From the NCBI GenBank assembly GCA_030248195.1, contig JASAND010020115.1, positions 1 through 64,000 on the forward strand: a stretch of 64,000 bases of DNA, written 5' to 3'. Positions 22,076 through 33,200 of the stretch are shown piece after piece; within the stretch, counting starts at the first letter, position 1; every line of letters starts with the position of its first letter. The translations under genes were made by a program, and so were the position numbers. The notes below the pieces were generated by a model. The model was given only the letters and a program-made list of their open reading frames with translations, did not search any database and had not been told where the DNA came from. This stretch comes from Trissonchulus latispiculum (taxonomy: Eukaryota; Nematoda; Enoplea; Enoplida; Ironidae).

Positions 22076-24809
22076 CAACTGAAACAAAGCATCTGCCTTA
22101 CGTAAGTCTACAATATGATGACAGCCTGCGCATTAGCTAAAACTAAACCTCAACCACCGTTACAAGAAACCTTATAAACATAGAAACTTTTCTGCAAGCT
22201 AAACTATACCAACCTTATGCACATATTTTACAAAAACCTATCCGTTAACTGCACTGAGCGGAGCTCCTTCTAGCACTGAAAAAGCTTCGTGCAGTAATAC
22301 GTCAAAACAGCAAAAAATATTGAGCAAACAAGAAACAACAAATCCAGTTCGCACTAATGAAACACACTTTAGTTGCCTGTTACTGTCAAACAGCACTAAA
22401 CTATCACCTATCCGCTTCATCTCATTTCCCACAGTCAAATCTACAACTTTTCCGTTCACTATGTTGTTGGAATTAGCGAAAATGGCGCACAAAAAAACGG
22501 GCCACACCAGACGCCTGAACTAAAGCGTAATGGGCCACATGAGACGCTTGCCAAACAATGCCGGTTTTGTTAAAAATGTTTTTTGCTTATAACTAGGAAA
22601 AATAACCTCATAACTAGGACTATATATAGATCAAGTCAAGCAATAGGGCAAATAAAACCAAAGCAGACTCAAACTACAAGTTGTTTTCTGGAGGTACCTA
22701 TATTCCTGTGGAATTGGAAAAACGAATTTTGAAACGCAGAATTGGCAAACCTGATTTTATTTACATTTTCTCACTCACAGTTTTCTTTCGAAAATCCCCA
22801 AAACTGAGAGCAGTGGTGAAGGATCATCTGTAGACTCCCACGGTGGCGCAATTTAGAAACCTTCAGGTTTAAAAACAAAGATTGAGGAATCTGAGCCCGG
22901 GTTTGGCTTTCATTTTTCTAATTAAAACGTACGCAATACTAGGTTTCAAAATTATAATTTCAAGTTCGACAGAAGACTATTTACAAATATATGTATTATG
23001 ACAGCCACAACACTGCTACTGCGACTAGTATTTTCCAAATCTGGATCAATTTTTTATTTGTAGTGCTTGTTTTTGAGTGATTATTAAAGTTTTGTGTTGC
23101 AAAAATGCCAAGAATTCTGAATAATTATGCTTTAATACGAAAAAAACGTCTACAACTAAAAATACCGGGTCAGAGCTCCTGACCCGATGACCCGGGCAAT
23201 ATAGTGACCCGAACTGACTCGGTGACCCGGTTTCATCTCCGCTTCCTTCTTCAGCTATAACAGCTCAAAGTTTGAAATGTGGCAAAAAGTTGTGATGTGA
23301 CCGTGCGCCGTTTTTGCTGTAATAAAATTGACAGCCCTAGCCTACTCCAGTTTTTTCACCAATTATATATTAGGCTCTAATAGGGGCAAACTGTGGGTAA
23401 GTTTCGAGGGCTTTGGTTTTCTGGTTAGTGTGTTAGAAATAACCCTTATTTTTAGGCCTGAAAAGCTGGCTAAGGGCCGAGTAGCGTTAAATTTTTTAAC
23501 TAGTTTAACCCTGCAGGCGAGTTAAAATGAACTGATTAACTTGTTTAACCCTGTGCGCGAAAAGGATTGAGTTATAATTTTAACTCTCGCTAAGCGAAAA
23601 GGCCCCTAAGCGCAGTAAAAATTGGGTCAAAATTGTTTGTCTCCGATTTGGCCGACAAGGTGCTTATAGGGGTTATTTGACCTGAGGAATCTTAATATGA
23701 AAACCGTTTTTCGATGTGACGCTTCCTTCTTTCTGTATGCGCTTACAACTGTCTTAGCTTTTTGGAGCGATCGCCATTCGCCGTCCATACTTCGAGAAAT
23801 ACATCTAGCATTTCTAAACAGTGGATCGAGGTTTAGTGACCTAGCTTTCTGCACATCTTGGTATCACTACGAAAACACGTAATTTTTACAAAAGTTAAGA
23901 CAGATACTGGGAGTATTAATTGGAGCAAAGTTGGGTTCATTTGGTAAACCACAGCTCATTAGACGTTAGTTAACCTCCTACCGTATAGACCTACAACTAC
24001 AACACTTGTCATTTGTCGCACTTTGATTGTACCGCACAGAAAAGAATACAATGGTCTAGAGATTATTTTACACGATATCAAAGCACTATATGTCCGAACT
24101 GTTTCTGGAAAATTTGTGTTCCGTACCTTGCGCATAGCGATCAGGACGAGGCGAAGTTTGTGTACGTGTCATGTCGAGCTTTGGACCGACAACACCAACT
24201 TCTGATGGCACCACAGGACGCTAGGCTGCATGGAATTGTTTCAAACTTTAGACTATTTTACACAAAACCTAATACTATTTGTGCAAAAGACAAGCTAGCT
24301 TTTCCAACATCGAACTTTTAGTGAAATTCAAATTTGGTATGGATGCATTTGAATTTTCTGATCGATCTGCAACAACGTTTTTCAACAAACACTACATAGA
24401 TCTTAGATGCCTTTTCTCACTTTTGTTATGTCCTTTCAAAAATAGTTTCTGCCGTGCTTTCCCCAGAATGTTTGACCAAAACTGTACCATGCAGGGGCAT
24501 TTCATTTTTTATTTTGGGACTCTCTGGAGTCTTTAGTTTGCAGTCGTGACCATTGATTCCGTTTATAGAGACTGTCTCGCACTCTCACAATCTGTTGAAA
24601 GTCCTTTCGTCATGAATCTGTATATGTGCACAAAATATGCTAAATTATGCCATAAATAGTGACACATTAACAAACATTTGTCGGTGTGGGTGTCCCGTGG
24701 AATCTTTCCCTCCGAAAAATTTTTCCTCTGACACCGGCATTTGCATGCACAAGAAATGGTGGGAGCAGCTCAAAGCAAACTTGTTTGGAATCAGTTCCTG
24801 ATTTTTGAA

Positions 24810-24895
24810 TATTTCGGGTCGGAGGTGCTGTAGTGACACATTTTAGTTTCGTTCGTTCTTTCATTTGTTGTGCCAGGCCAGGTGCCAAGTAGTCT
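24810..24895 (+). mobile_element. headless SINE fragment
   Basis: Shares GGGTCGGAGGTGCTGTAGTG and TTAGTTTCGTTCGTTCTTTC with the SINE pair at 13577-13960. Also present at 44970-45065, so it predates the unit duplication. Confidence 0.55.
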
Positions 24896-25187
24896 AATGT
24901 CTACATGCCCCGATTTCTACCAATAATACAAAATGTGTACACCTTTTATATGGCATACACTAACACGGGGTCAGATTCTTGCTGAATCTACGATGATGTC
25001 CAAGAGGATTTACCTCAGAAAAGTACCAACATTGTATTGGCATCTACCCCAACTGAGCAAAATCTGCGAATTTTCTACAAATTCTAGCAGAAAGTATAAA
25101 ATGGCAATATTTATCGAGTTATGAGACCTTTTCTGAAAAATCTCCAAAATCCGGTATTAATTGCAATACTTAGTGCAAATGGTTTAA

Positions 25188-26166
25188 GGTGGTGATTCCC
25201 TTTGGTCACATAAAGTTTGCACCATTATTACTCATTCATTACTTGGAGTTAAGAAGCCATTTTTATATCAAAATGTAGCTTGACATCTTCTCTTTTTAAT
25301 GCATGCCACGAAACTAATGTTGCGTTTCTAAAATATTTTTAACACATTTTAGAAGTAGTATAATTTTCCTGAATTTTTGCACACCCAAGTAAATTTTTTC
25401 GCGACACATCGGTTATATCATTCGATACCTCCATTAAATAGCTGGGGACGATTTTTTATTTATTGTGAAATCGTTCTTCGTTATAGAGAAATGAGCTGAA
25501 ATGTGTGCGTAACCTGTATTTTGCCTACTTTTTCCAAATTTGTCAAGCGATTACTTTAGCTAGAAAGCAGCAATCGGGGCAACTAAAAAATCGTCCCTGG
25601 GTATATTTGTGCAGAACACTTTTGTTCAGTAGCAGCCCTCCAACTTGCATGGTGAATGCTCCACAATCTTTGGAAAAAATTGGTCGTGTTATTGCAAAAA
25701 CAACATTTTTATGATAGCAAAATACAGGATAGCAGTTGGAAGACGATCATGCGTCGGATAATTTGTCCCTGTGAGACCTTCAGATCGAGACCTTAGTTTG
25801 ATTTTAAGGCTTGCGTAGTTCAAGAAATGTTGGATAATTTGATTTCTGCAAAAATGACAAGTTTTCGACGCCAAAACAAGAAAATCGGCTATATCTCACG
25901 ATAGAGAAGAGCTAGAAACTTACTTTTAAAAGCAAAAATGTGAAGATCAACGAGATCTTTCGAATGAATACAGTCATAACTGTATAGCCGCTGCCAAACG
26001 TTCAGAAATTGGGAAAAACCACTCTGACCGAAAATCTGGAATTTTTGAATCGGGATTGCGCGGAGGATGTTAGAACGCTAAAAGAACTTATTCCGGAAAG
26101 TTTCATCAAATTTCATCTTGATTTACGCCGCCAAACAACAATATGTGCCCGAAAGGAATCACCACC
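25188..26166. mobile_element. 979-bp element with TTAA duplication
   Basis: TTAA at 25184-25187 and 26167-26170; unit 2 has a single TTAA at about 45347. Ends GGTGGTGATTCCCTTTGG and CGAAAGGAATCACCACC. TTAA targeting is typical of piggyBac, though the ends lack the usual CCC start and no transposase is present. Relative at 61848-62853. Confidence 0.75.
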
Positions 26167-26657
26167 TTAAGCGTTTACTCCTTTTCATTCTCAGCGAGGA
26201 GATGTCCTCCAAACTAAATATAAATAATCGAACACTAACTGAAGCTATAAGATACTGTAGAGATTCCACTACAGTGAAAACAGAAAAATTCTCTTCAGCA
26301 AAGACTCTTCAGGTTAATATCTATAATAAAAACTTAAATGGGGTGGTTGCATAAATGAACGTATTGCTACTGTACGCTCATCAAAAGTAGGCAGGTTTAA
26401 GGATAAAAACTAAAGGTTATTTGAAGTGATGGATGACATCTTTTGGTTCTAGTATTATTTAATTTTTCCAAATTTCTTTTTCCTAATCCGATGCGGACAT
26501 TGTACGTAATTTACAGCAATTAAAATTAAATGTAATTGGAAGTTATATGCAGCAAATAGAATTTTACTTTTTATATTGTGTTTTAGCCTATATATAACCT
26601 ATATATAACCTAACCTATATTTAGGTGTAAAGGGGGGGGGATTGGGGTGGGGACTCC

Positions 26658-29031
26658 CATAGGTGTACCAGGCTACAGTTTACCCCCTGTGAGACCCCCC
26701 ACGGAGAGGCCAGACCCCCTCCCCTCTACCCGACCTCGACTACTTCCCCCCCAAGCCGAGCTCAAACCCCCCTCCCCCCCCTAAAATTGGGTCCAAACCA
26801 AGCAAAAAATGCAAAATTTTTGAAAAATATTTTGCCAATTCTGAAAATTTTTGAAAAAAATTAGAAACATAGGCTATAAATCACCTACAAACAGCTAAAG
26901 ATGATTATTTATAGCAATTAAGAGGTAATATACACAATTATAAACCACAGTCTGGGCTAATTTAGGCATATTTTAGTACAAATTTGCCAATTTTCAAGCC
27001 CTATTTTCGCATACGAAAACTATTGACAGAAGCTTTTGAGTACGTTTAATGTACTGTACATCGAAAAAGGAGCATTTTTAGCTAAAAAAATTTGGGTACA
27101 GTTTAGGAGGGGACCTCCCCCCACAAATTTCGGATTTGGGTGGGGTCCCCCGAGCCAAATTTGGACCTTCTACTCCCCCCAACCCAAACAGGTGGTACAC
27201 CTATGGGCATAGATGTGTTAGGGGGGGAGGGGGGGGGGGTGGGGGGCATAGGTGTAACGGAGATTTGGGGTGGGGGAGGCTCCCCCCCAACATTTTCTGG
27301 GGGGGGCCCCCTCTGGCGACCCCCCCCAACCCCCCCCAGGCATAGGTGTACCTGGGGGGGGTGGGGGGGGGAACCCCTCCCCCCAAATGGGAAAGTGCCG
27401 ACCCCACCCTCGAAATTTTGGGGGCAGACCCCACCCCCAAATTGCCAAATTCCAGACCCCACCCACCCAAATTTGCCAGACCCCACCCTCAAAATTTTGA
27501 AAATTTTGCCTCAAAATTAGTAAAAATTCGAAATTTTTTGGAAAAATTCAAAAATTTCTTCAAAAAATCCAAGTTTTTTCGAACAAATGAGCAAAAATGA
27601 AGAAATATTGTTGATTTTTAGTTGGAAATAACGCTTTTCTAGCAAATTTGCGAATTTTTTCTAAATTTTTGACCAAAAGATTTTTTATCCCCCCCCCCAA
27701 ATTCGATTGTTCCGGACCCCACCCCACCCCAAACAGGCTGACCCCACCCACCCTAATTTAGGGTACCCCCTCCCCCAACGTTTTCTCAAGGTACACCTAT
27801 GCCGCAGGACCCCCCCCCCAACCCTCCCCCAAAAAAATTTTTCATTTTTTACGCCAAAAATCGTATTTTCAGCCGTTTCTAATGATAAAAAACATCCAAC
27901 CATAAAGTAATTTTAACATTAGACAGTGGGTTTTTTTAAACTCCAAAACTTGATTGCCAACATGTTTCCAAGTCCAAAATAAGGACAATATTGAGTTATA
28001 AGATCCATAATACAGTTAAAAACGTGTATTTCTCATAGTAATAAACCGTTTAAGCCAAAAATTTTTGACATTTTTGAAAATTTTTTTCGAAATTTACCCA
28101 AAAATACCCAATTTTTTGGCCATTTTTCGCGCCCTCGGACGCGACTACCCCCCCCCCCCCCGGGGGGGGGGCACGTCCCCCCCCCCAAAAAAGTTTTGGG
28201 GGAGGGTTGAAAAAAAAGGCTCTGGGGGGGGGGGGCTACCCCCCCCCCCCCCCCCCCAACCCCCCACCTACACCTATGGTGGGTACCCCCCCACACCAAA
28301 TTGACAAATTTTCGCGACCCCCCCCCCCCCAGATTTTTCAGACTTTAGTAAGCTCTGGCCCCCGATTTTTGGCCAAAAAAGTGGCCAAAAATGGCAAAAA
28401 CATCGAAACTTTAGGGGTTTATTGGGAAATTGGGCGGACCCCCCCCTCCCACCCTCCGTCGGAACTCCCCCCCCCCAGATTTTTTGCCCAGCCACACCTA
28501 TGCCTATGGGGACTCCTCAACTACTCCCCCCGACCCGCATAAACCCCCTAAACCGGACCCCCGGACCCCCCCCCCTAAACTGTACCCTAGTTTTTTTAGC
28601 TAAAATGCTCCTTTTTCGTACATTAAACGTACTCAAAAGCTTCTGCCAATAGTTTTCGTATGCGAAAACAGTGCTTGAGCTTGACAATTGACAAATTTGT
28701 GCTAAAATATGCTTAAATTAGCCCAGATTAATTGCGTATATTACCTTTTAATTGCTATTAATTACCATCTTTAGCTGTTTATAGCTGATTTACATCCATT
28801 TTTTCGAATTTTTTTCAAAAATTTTCAGAAATTGCAAAAAAATTTTTCAAAAATTTTGCATTTTTTACTTGGTTTGGACCCAGTTTTAGGGGGGAGGGGG
28901 GTTTGAGCTCGGCTTGGGGGGGGAGTAGTTGAGGCCGGGTAGGGGGGGAGCCGGGGAGGGGAGGGGGGTCTGGCCTCTCCGTGGCGTGGGGGGGTCTCAC
29001 AGGGGGTAAACTGTAGCCTGGTTCACCTATG
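26658..29031. mobile_element. 2.4-kb inverted-repeat element, G/C-rich core
   Basis: Ends CATAGGTGTACCAGGCTACAG-type and inverse. Arms of roughly 430 bases (26658-27110 and 28580-29031) pair over AAACTGTAGCCTGG, GAGAGGCCAGACC, AGCTGTTT and GTACGTTTAATGTAC-type words. The core is G/C-homopolymer sequence with several internal CATAGGTGTA words, probably nested copies of the 125-bp MITE. No duplication found at the ends as I set them. Its long frames encode only Gly/Pro/Arg-rich artefacts. Confidence 0.6.
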
Positions 29032-29089
29032 CCGACCCGGCGACCTCCAAAAAAGTGGGGGGTCCACGGAGTAGTTCTGGTTTTTCCCC

Positions 29090-30142
29090 GACCTCTATAA
29101 ATCCGTTTTGGTTTAGGTCTTTTCAGTAGTTCAGGACTTCAGTCAGGCTGGCCCGGCAAAGTTTGCCAAATTTCAGCACTTGGACGGACCAAAATTTTTA
29201 AGTCCCAAAAATTGCTAGGAAGCAGCGGGTCTATACAATAATCACCTTCCAGGGTAGTTTTGGACGCTCTTAAAGATAGGCTATTAAAATTCTATATCAT
29301 AGCTCATCCCGGTAAGCCCACACTGGGAGTGAGTTTTTCCCGCAATTATGCGAGTGGGTTTTTCCTCTTGACTTTTCGAATTTTTTGCAACCCATCTGAA
29401 GCTCTGATACTGAAGCTCTCCATGATAATTTATTACCTCAAAATAGGCTTCAAAGCTCGCGCGAATAGGGCGGAAGGAGGGAATTCCCTATTCGGCGCAC
29501 AAAGCTGGTTTCTGTCATTTTAGTCGCCAAGTAGATTCCCCATTGGCACACAAAGCTGGTTTCTGTCATTTTATTAGTCGCTGAGAAACGGCATTTTTCC
29601 GCATCAGCAAAATCGCAATATTGTAAACATGCACCGTGTATTTTCTAAGTATTTCCCTATTCTACCGGTTTGGTTGCCCGTCGAGGGCATTTTCCCCCCT
29701 AGTATACGTATATATATATATACCTGATTTTGGCTCATCAAAAATCATCCCTCCCCTCCGGGGCCGGGGATGCTCCCCCTCCGAAAAAATGCTATGAAAT
29801 ACCGGGGGGAGGGGCGGGCGCATAGGTGTAACGGGGATTTGGGGTGGGGGCCCCCTCCCCGGAATTTGGGGGGGGCCCCTTTTTAGACCCCCCCCAAACC
29901 CCCCCACGACCCCCCCCCCAAACCACCCCCCCAATTACACCTATGGGCGGGCGCCCCAGATCGATGGAAACTGGAGTTCTGAATGACAATATTTCGAAAG
30001 AATGGCGGCGTTGTCTGACATTGGCAATTTTATGGCGTTTGTAAAGATATTGTTTTTGTTTCAGATATTCTTCTGGTGTCCAATTGCAGATTGTTTTCCA
30101 ATTGCTTTCCATAACCTCTGTCTGTACACTTGAGAAGTCAGC
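29090..30142 (+). promoter_or_regulatory. upstream region and 5' UTR of SR gene copy 2
   Basis: Parts are conserved with 49935-52187 upstream of copy 3: GACCTCTATAAAT near 29090, GAGTGGGTTTTTCCTCTTGAC near 29350, and the 100 bases before the start codon. Acceptor-like sites at 30064 (TTTGTTTCAG) and 30090 (CCAATTGCAG) suggest a 5' UTR intron. I cannot place a transcription start. Confidence 0.4.
29821..29945. mobile_element. 125-bp MITE, CATAGGTGTA family
   Basis: Ends CATAGGTGTAA and TTACACCTATG, duplication GGCGGGCG at 29813-29820 and 29946-29953. Absent from the matching upstream region of copy 3 (near 50955). This defines the family whose terminal word CATAGGTGTA recurs at 26658, 27190-27360, 27790, 28270 and 47350. 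Confidence 0.8.
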
Positions 30143-30269
30143 ATGGGCGACGTTGCTCGAAGATCCCAGATTTTCATTGGTCGATTGAGTCGAGACACTC
30201 GGACGGAGGAATTGCAGCGGATATTTTCGCGCTATGGACGTCTGACTCGGTGCGACATGAAGCTTGGAA
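30143..30269 (+). CDS. copy 2 exon 1 (start codon, RNP2)
   Basis: 127 bases, residues 1-42 plus one base. Codes MGDVARRSQIFIGRL onward to MKLG. Donor gtaagt at 30270. Three bases differ from copy 3 at most, all silent where I compared them. Confidence 0.92.
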
Positions 30270-33200
30270 GTAAGTGTTGATAATTTTTGTATACATTTTT
30301 GATACATTTTTAACATAGTGATGAACACTGCGCAGTTAGGGGCAGATCCTGGAGGTGAAAAATGTCGAGATGTCTACAAATGCTAGGCTCTAGTCTAGGG
30401 TTAGTGGTATAGCTGGTAGCATATAGCAAAAAGCTAGCAAATAGCTAATAGGAAAAATTGGTATATATTTATGGCGTATTTTGCGCGTAGAAATGCAGAA
30501 CGCAACTTTTTAAAAATTGGCTGTTTCGCAAAAATTTGGTCCACCAAAACACCCCGGGATGGAGCAAAAATTCCTGGAGGGGCGATTTCGGGGGGCACCT
30601 GCAAAAAGACCCAGCTTATAAGCATAAGTCCCTTCGCTTAAAACATGTTCGCGTTAACTAACTGTCTAGCTTTTACGTATATATATACAAGTAACAAAAA
30701 TGCTCCGCACAAAAGGGGATAATATGTGTGTTGGGCCTATGTCTGTCGTTTAATCCGGTTGAGAAAGAAAGTATATAAATCCGACACAGCAAGTTTGGGT
30801 GGGTGGTTCTATGGCGAAAGTTGTTCAGTGCGATGCGGGCCTTCATTTGACTCGAAATTTGACCACTTTTGAAAATTTTAATTTTTGACCCAAAATCGCC
30901 TAAGTCCCCACCCTACCCCACCACAGGCCTCTACAGCCACTTTAGGTACGCACTTCTATGACAAAAGTTGCTCAGTTCGATGCGGGCTTTCATTTGGTAC
31001 CAAATTTGACCACTTTTGTGCAAATTTTAATTTTTGACCCAAAATCGCCTAAGTCCCCACCCCACCCCACCACAGCCCACGACAGCCACTTTAGGTACGC
31101 ACTTCTACGACAAAAGTTGCTCAGTTCGATGCGGGCTTTCATTTGGTACCAAATTTGACCACTTTTGAAAATTTTAATTTTTGACCCAAAATCGTCTAAG
31201 TCCCCACCCCACCCCACCACAGCCCTCTACAGCCACTTTAGGTACGCACTTCTATGACAAAAGTTGCTCAGTTCGATGCGGGCTTTCATTTGGTACCAAA
31301 TTTGACCACTTTTGAAAAATTTTAGTTTTGACCCAAAATCGCCTAAGTCCCCAACCCACCCCACCACAGCACTCTACAGCCACTTTGAGCATGCAGTTCT
31401 ATGACAAAAGTTTCTCAGCTCGCTTAGGGCTTTCATTTGGTACCAAATTTGACCACTTTTGAAAAATCTTATTTTTGACCACTTGACCCCCTACCCGATT
31501 TACCCTTCAAACGGCAAAGTGGAGCCAGTCCAGCAAAATGGGTGGGTCGGACGGCAAAACGGACTCCGGAAATGAGCTGGGCGCACCAGAAAACCCCTAT
31601 GGACAAAGTTTTGAGAGGCCAAGTAAAGCCTACTATGAACCGTACATATGTACTAGCTATACTATACTGTCTTACTAATATTTGCACGCTGTACGTAAAT
31701 AAATTATACGCAAAGGCTATGCACAGTCCTATATGGTGTTCTTGGAAGTCGGTACCGACTTGACCCTCCCGACAGCAAAGTGGAACCAGCCCAGCAATAT
31801 GGGTGGGTCCGACGGCAAAACTGCTTACGGGAATCAATTCGCCGTGCCAGAAAACCTTTGTATGAAAGAATTGAGCTCTAGTTGAATACACAGCGAGAAA
31901 TTTCGATTTTTCATTTTTCGAATTTTCACCATTTTTGACCGGCCACTGTGGTCGCATGGGAAGTGATAGGGAACGGAGATTTGGTTTTTTGGTTGGTTCA
32001 TTTTTGGTGGTTTTGGAATTTAAAAAGAAACGGCCACCCGCTTATCGCGCTCGGTGCGGGGCAGGGACACCAAAATTGGTAATTTTCGGCCCGGGGCGGC
32101 CTTGCGGCGCCGCTGCGGGGGGGGCGGGGCGGGGGGAAAAAAGCTGGGGGCTGGGGGGTAAAGAAAAGGGGGGGGGGGACAGCGCCCCGTTTAGGCCGGC
32201 CCCGCGCAGATTACGGAAAGAGGCGGAAAGTCAGGACAATACGACCATTAAATAGGAGAAACCGGAAAAAAAAACATCAACCGCCATAACCGGTCCGGGG
32301 ACAACTTTTTAACGGAAAGTGAACGGGGTGAAATCGAATATACTAAACTCGATGTGCACAAGGGGGAAACGGGCAGGTCCGGGAAATAGAATTAAAGGGA
32401 AGGAAAAAAAATCGGATAAGGGGGGAAATTTTTAGGAGTGAGGGGGATTGAATAAAGGGCAAAGGAGAACGCGGAGGTTTGGGGAGGGACTGGGGGGGGG
32501 GGCGGGAGGGTGGGGGGGGTGTGGGGGAGAGAGAGATTATATTAGTAGTTATATATTATTTTAATATAAAGGATTGTGGAGAAAAAAATGGTATTTTGGG
32601 TTGGGGGGGGTGGGGGGGAAAAAGTAGGATTTTAAATGGGATGGAATAAGATATACTTAGGGGAGATAGTGAAAGAGGGGAAAAAGTTTGATAATAGAAT
32701 TAAATAGAGAAGGTAAATATGGATAAGGTGGGGAAATTTTTAAGGAAAGGATAGGTGAAATTGAATATATGAATGATGTGTTAAATTTGGAGTGGGGTGG
32801 GGATTGGTGGGTGGGTTTATTTTGGTGTAGGGATTTTTGTATTAATATGATATGCTGCGACCCCTATGATACGTGTTACGTATGTACGTATATATATGTA
32901 CCTTGTTCAAATTTTAGGTTATGGTCTGGCATATGCATTTGTGGACTTCGAAGACCTTCGAGATGCGGAGGTAAGGATTTTTATACTTTATTTAATATTG
33001 AATATATAAATGCTTGCTTTTAGTTTTTAGTAGAGTGTTAGGCCAGTACCCACTCGCTGACCACATTCTTGCAGTTTACCGTGGTTCAGTTTCAGTGCAC
33101 CATAAATTATCTTAGATGGATTCATTTGTTCCCCCCATCGCGTTATTTCCCCGTAATAAATGATGGCCGTACAAGAAAATCACTATAGTCAGAGGGGGAA

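Larger units (their letters stand above)
7309..22562. mobile_element. 15.25-kb insertion with 8-bp target duplication, no recognisable genes
   Basis: GGTTTTGT flanks both sides (7301-7308 and 22563-22570); unit 2 has one copy at 39777-39784 and nothing between. Near both ends lies an inverted sub-terminal motif: GTCTCGTGTGGCCCGTT at 7316-7332, and its relatives on the minus strand at about 22492-22512 and 22528-22546. The outermost bases are not a clean inverted repeat. The interior is a mosaic of nested repeats listed below. I see no polymerase, integrase or transposase. It could be a large non-autonomous element or a composite of nested elements carried by one founder. Confidence 0.6.
7066..23241. 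mobile_element. hAT-like element with GGGTGACCC end arrays, split by a 15-kb insertion
   Basis: Target duplication CTTCCTTC at 7058-7065 and 23242-23249. Ends CAGAGATGAAACAGGGTCA and, reversed, CGGAGATGAAACCGGGTCA. Just inside are palindromic GGGTGACCC/GGGTCA motifs (7087-7115; 23166-23231). Without the 7309-22562 insertion it would be about 0.9 kb, matching the intact copy at 39542-40461. It predates the duplication giving units 1 and 2. No transposase frame. Confidence 0.7.
22571..26590. other. non-coding block of duplication unit 1 (matches 39785-45765)
   Basis: Near-identical over most of its length to unit 2 after removing insertions private to each. No long conserved frame. It contains the right end of the 7066-23241 element, a SINE fragment (24810-24895) and the TTAA element. 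Short frames such as 23697-23882 and 24013-24321 are similar in both units, but their conservation is no better than that of neighbouring non-coding DNA. Confidence 0.7.

Noticed and set aside
7309..22562. Maverick/Polinton virus-like element, based on size
   Set aside because: No polymerase B, integrase, protease or capsid frames, no long terminal inverted repeats, and 8-bp rather than 6-bp target duplication.
23697..24321. Two frames (61 and 102 residues) repeated in unit 2 at 40920-41544
   Set aside because: Similarity is equal across coding and non-coding positions and matches no known domain.
27103..27600. Several long overlapping frames on both strands, rich in Gly, Pro and Arg
   Set aside because: They come from G and C homopolymers, which are open in all frames. 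There is no domain, and the frames overlap on both strands within a repeat element.
30809..31500. CRISPR-like regular repeats
   Set aside because: Units are contiguous 147-bp tandem repeats without unique spacers, in a eukaryotic intron.
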